A stretch of DNA of 40,584 nt, taken from positions 1 through 40,584 of the IMG/VR virus record IMGVR_UViG_3300025410_000039; one strand, given 5' to 3'. A model generated the notes under the pieces. That model saw nothing but the letters and a program-made list of their open reading frames with translations. It was not told where the DNA came from and did no database searches. The translations under genes were made by a program, and so were the position numbers. This document shows, piece by piece, positions 37,572 to 40,584 of the stretch (position 1 is its first letter; each line of letters opens with the position of its first letter). This DNA comes from a virus.

Positions 37572-40372
37572 AATTCAACGCTGTCCAAACTAACTTTACT
37601 GCTGGGGAGATTTCTCCTCTAATGTATGGTCGCACTGATATTAACAAGTATCAGAATGGCACAAAGCTTCTTCGTAATTTCGTAGTTCGTCCACAGGGTG
37701 GTATTTGCAGACGTCCTGGGACTCAATACATTAATGGTTCGAAACTTAATACACATACACGAATCATTTCGTTTATCATTTCCAATTCGCTTAGTTATGT
37801 TTTGGAATTCGGTAATCAATACATACGTTTCTATACTGGTGGTGGAATTGTTACAAGCAGTGGTAATCCAGTTGAAGTGACTACGCCTTATTTGTCAAAC
37901 GAACTTGACCAACTATATGTTGCTCAGTCGAATGACGAGATGTTCATTGCACATCCGAATCATCCACCACAAGTTCTTACCAGATTGTCCAACACATCCT
38001 GGACACTGGCACAGTATGTTCCAGAAGACGGTCCTTATATGGACATCGATACAACTGGAACCAAGGTTCGGTTTACACAATCAAGTGATTCAGTTACTGC
38101 CACAATGATTGTTGACCCGACTTCAACAATTACTGCTACAGCTTCTTCATCAATCTTTAGTTCAGGCAGTGTTGGTAAATATGTTTACTGCACCACCGGT
38201 CCACAGCCGTTCATGTTGATTGCAACATATACATCTGGGACGGTTGTATCTGGAACAATGCTTGCTGCAAGTGCTTATTTGACTTACAATGGTGTTGCTG
38301 TTTTTAACTCGGGAACAATTACGACAATCACAAACTGCTTTACTGCTTCCAGTGTTGGTAAATACATGGTAATTGGAACTGCTCTTTACCTGATAACTGG
38401 GTATACGAATGCTACACATGCAAGTGCCACAGCTCAGTCAACTGTTTCACTTGGAGTTGCTACAATTACATTAAGCGGTTCTGGAACTCTTTCATCTTCT
38501 AATGTTGGGCAATACCTGGAATATGCCATTGACGGAACATTTTACCTCACTCTAGTTCTTTCAGTAATTTCTCCAACTGTCTGCAAGGTTCAAATCATAC
38601 CGAATATCGTTGTTGATGATGGAACACTAGACATTAACATAACTACAGCAGCTGGAGTGACTTTAATAACATCTGGGTTTGCTGGAACATTTGTTCAAGA
38701 AGATTTAGGTAAATATGTTCGCGATGCCAACTCACAGACGTGGGCAAAACTTAATGGCATCGTAAACACCTCACAGGGTAATGGTAAACTAATAACGATG
38801 GTTCCATACACCTATCCATCTGCTAATGTAGTTCTTAGTGACGACCGTGTGATTTCAGGGTCTCTTCTTTTCACTAACCCAACATTAGACCCGTCTGATG
38901 TTGGTAAACAATTTCGTTTGCAGTTTGGAACATATTGGCGTTCAGCAACAGTTACTGCTGTTAATTCTCCAAACCAAGCTACTTGCACACTGAATGACTT
39001 CATGCCGATTGACTTAATCAATCCGGCAAATCCATATGCCGCAGGTCTTGCTGATAACTTTCGTCACGGTTCATGGACATCACTTAATGGTTGGCCGGCG
39101 ATTGTTGCATTTTACGACCAGCGGTTAATTTGGGCAAATACAACTTCACAACCTTCCACACTATGGTTTAGCCAACCGGGAGACTTTTACAACATGGCTC
39201 CCACAGAAGGTGATGCTACTACACTTGCTACAGATGCTATCTATGTGACCCTGGTTTCATCAGGAGCTGACCAGATTACTTGGATTAAGTCTGCACAATC
39301 ACTGATGGTTGGAACGTTTGGTGGAGAATACATGATTAGTTCTGCAACAGGTGCTGGACTTTCATCGTCTAATGTTTCAGTATCTGGACAAAGCTTTTAT
39401 GGGTCAATTGCCCCAACAACTGCTTTCAGGTTTGGTGTTGCCACACTATTTTTACAACGTGGTGGTAACAAACTGCGTGAGATGCTTTACCAGTTTCAGT
39501 ATAATGCTTTCAATTCGAAAGACATTTCGATTGTCAGTGAGCATATTATGCGCATTCGCAGTGGCGCTAAACTAATGGCATATCAAGTAGACCCGATTTC
39601 AATCTTTTGGATTGTCTGCAACAATGGTGATTTGGTAAGTTGCACGTATGAACGCGACCAGGATTTAGTCGCATTTGCTCCACACACTATCGCAGGTGGA
39701 ACAGTGGAATCGATTTGTGTTGTTCCCAATACCGGACGCGACGATGTTTACCTGGTTGTTAACAGAACAATCAATAATGCCACTGTGCGTTATATTGAAA
39801 TGATTTCACCGTTTTTCGATACTGATTCAGGTGATACTCTTTCAACAATGAATTTTGTTGACTGTAACTCGAACTACAATGGAACGCCTGCGACGACGAT
39901 TTCAGGTTTGTCCTATCTGCAAGGTCAAACAGTTTATGCTGTTGCTGATGGTAAAGTTGTTGGTCCATTTACAGTAAGTGGTGGGGGAACAATCACATTG
40001 TCTGTTGCTGCAAGCAACGTGACTGTGGGTTTGATTTACTCATCGACTGTTGGAACACTAAATCCAGATGGTGGTTCACAGACTGGAACATCACAAGGTA
40101 AACGTAAACGTGTTAGTGAATTAAGTGTCCGTGTGAAAGATTCCCTGCCTTTCCAACATGGACAAGACCTTACGAAACTGACAATGATTGATGCGCAAAA
40201 CTTTGTTGCAGATCTGAATGATTTAGGAACAGCGGGAACACTGGTAAGTGGAGATACCCGCTTTAGTGTTGATATGGCGTGGGACGTCGGCGCTGAATAC
40301 TACATCACCCAATCCCAACCAGTCCCCCTGACCATTGTATCGTTAATGCCAATTATTCAAACCAATGAATGA
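37568..40372 (+). CDS. Tail tubular protein B / nozzle (T7 gp12-like)
   Basis: 934 residues from a GTG overlapping the previous stop. The N-terminus VQTNFTAGEISPLMYGRTDI and KYQNGTKLLRNFVVRPQGGI, RRPGTQYI is diagnostic of nozzle proteins. Residues about 195-470 hold five beta repeats centred on (D/S)VGKY: GSVGKYVYC, SSVGKYMVIG, SNVGQYLEYA, EDLGKYVRDA, SDVGKQFRLQ. The central ATTLWFSQPGDFYNM-like block (TLWFSQPGDFYNMAP) is the next family hallmark. It forms the tail tip hexamer and binds the fibres. The stop overlaps the start of the cupin gene (40365). Confidence 0.92.
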   Translation: MKFNAVQTNFTAGEISPLMYGRTDINKYQNGTKLLRNFVVRPQGGICRRPGTQYINGSKLNTHTRIISFIISNSLSYVLEFGNQYIRFYTGGGIVTSSGNPVEVTTPYLSNELDQLYVAQSNDEMFIAHPNHPPQVLTRLSNTSWTLAQYVPEDGPYMDIDTTGTKVRFTQSSDSVTATMIVDPTSTITATASSSIFSSGSVGKYVYCTTGPQPFMLIATYTSGTVVSGTMLAASAYLTYNGVAVFNSGTITTITNCFTASSVGKYMVIGTALYLITGYTNATHASATAQSTVSLGVATITLSGSGTLSSSNVGQYLEYAIDGTFYLTLVLSVISPTVCKVQIIPNIVVDDGTLDINITTAAGVTLITSGFAGTFVQEDLGKYVRDANSQTWAKLNGIVNTSQGNGKLITMVPYTYPSANVVLSDDRVISGSLLFTNPTLDPSDVGKQFRLQFGTYWRSATVTAVNSPNQATCTLNDFMPIDLINPANPYAAGLADNFRHGSWTSLNGWPAIVAFYDQRLIWANTTSQPSTLWFSQPGDFYNMAPTEGDATTLATDAIYVTLVSSGADQITWIKSAQSLMVGTFGGEYMISSATGAGLSSSNVSVSGQSFYGSIAPTTAFRFGVATLFLQRGGNKLREMLYQFQYNAFNSKDISIVSEHIMRIRSGAKLMAYQVDPISIFWIVCNNGDLVSCTYERDQDLVAFAPHTIAGGTVESICVVPNTGRDDVYLVVNRTINNATVRYIEMISPFFDTDSGDTLSTMNFVDCNSNYNGTPATTISGLSYLQGQTVYAVADGKVVGPFTVSGGGTITLSVAASNVTVGLIYSSTVGTLNPDGGSQTGTSQGKRKRVSELSVRVKDSLPFQHGQDLTKLTMIDAQNFVADLNDLGTAGTLVSGDTRFSVDMAWDVGAEYYITQSQPVPLTIVSLMPIIQTNE

Positions 40373-40584
40373 AGTTGCTGAAATCGTGGATGATAAAGCT
40401 GTGGAAAAATTAGCAATAGATTTGCTTAATGTTCCGCAAGTTGATTGCCCAGTGACGCATAAGTTTTGTCAAGGTATTTATTACCGGGAAATCTTTATGC
40501 CGGCTAGTTCGTTTGTTATTGGCAAAAAGCATAAGACGCAGCACTTTAACATCATCCTGTGTGGTCGCGCAAAAGTTCTTATGG
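40365..40584 (+). CDS. Cupin-like phage protein, 5' part (continues at 1-361)
   Basis: The ATG at 40365 overlaps the end of tail tubular B. The first 22 residues (MNEVAEIVDDKAVEKLAIDL then LN) are present only here; from 40430 the sequence is the same as bases 1-155. The junction gives a 134-residue protein ending at 361. At codon 32 this copy reads His (CAT, base 40458 C) and the start copy reads Asn (AAT, base 29 A). Confidence 0.75.
   Translation, partial: MNEVAEIVDDKAVEKLAIDLLNVPQVDCPVTHKFCQGIYYREIFMPASSFVIGKKHKTQHFNIILCGRAKVLM
40430..40584 (+). repeat. Terminal overlap: copy of 1-155
   Basis: Bases 40430-40584 match 1-155 at 154 of 155 positions, the single difference being A at 29 and C at 40458. 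The overlap lies inside one gene and restores its full frame, so the contig is circular or terminally redundant, with a unit of about 40,429 bp. The mismatch indicates variation in the sampled population or an assembly error. Confidence 0.9.

Overview
The window is one complete genome of a tailed double-stranded DNA phage with podovirus (short-tailed, T7-like) structural genes. It is closed by a terminal overlap: bases 1-155 recur at 40430-40584 with one mismatch, so the unit length is about 40,429 bp and the cupin-like gene at position 1 begins at 40365. This is the usual look of a circularly assembled, probably metagenomic, genome. I see no integrase, repressor, tRNA, CRISPR array, insertion sequence or phage RNA polymerase. 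Host-type sigma70 promoters (TTTACN, 17 bp, TATNNT) recur, so host RNA polymerase probably transcribes the phage. The host is probably Gram-negative, because the phage encodes lipoprotein-type and exported proteins. A LamG-like plus SGNH protein hints at Verrucomicrobia or relatives, but that is weak.

Layout: two opposed gene blocks diverge from a non-coding, partly AT-rich region of about 1 kb (28781-29796) and converge at 10771-10793, where the last genes overlap tail to tail. The rightward (late) block runs 29797 to 40584 and, through the junction, 1 to 10793. It holds the small and large terminase, a small overlapping gene, a Gly/Pro-rich protein, portal, a Bbp19-like protein, scaffold, major capsid protein (with its own strong promoter and a structured 133-nt leader), two small head proteins, a strong terminator, tail tubular A and B, a cupin-like protein, four internal virion (ejection) proteins, a small beta-rich protein, a chimeric SGNH-hydrolase tailspike candidate, and a cluster of small membrane or exported proteins where lysis genes would be expected.

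The leftward (early/replication) block runs 28780 down to 10771. First come small unknown genes (28780-25376), including an Ala/Tyr-rich Imm5-like protein and a winged-helix candidate. Then come an ATP-dependent DNA ligase, an IPT/TIG-domain protein, a small gene with an apparent frameshift, a class I methyltransferase, and a tightly coupled nucleotide trio: MazG-like pyrophosphatase, dNMP kinase, and a thymidylate-synthase-fold enzyme with the Asn-to-Asp change typical of dCMP hydroxymethylases. Next are a zinc-ribbon protein, family A DNA polymerase, two 46-residue mini-genes, a PD-(D/E)XK nuclease, a candidate ssDNA-binding protein, an AEP-type primase, a possible UDG-fold protein, a UvrD-type helicase and an SNF2-type helicase.

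The most interesting proposal is that the pyrophosphatase, the Asp-type hydroxymethylase and the kinase form a pathway making a modified pyrimidine (probably 5-hydroxymethyl-dC) for phage DNA. Also notable are a polymerase with Leu at the position equivalent to E. coli Pol I Phe762, a terminator hairpin carrying the -35 box of the capsid promoter, and near-leaderless early promoters.
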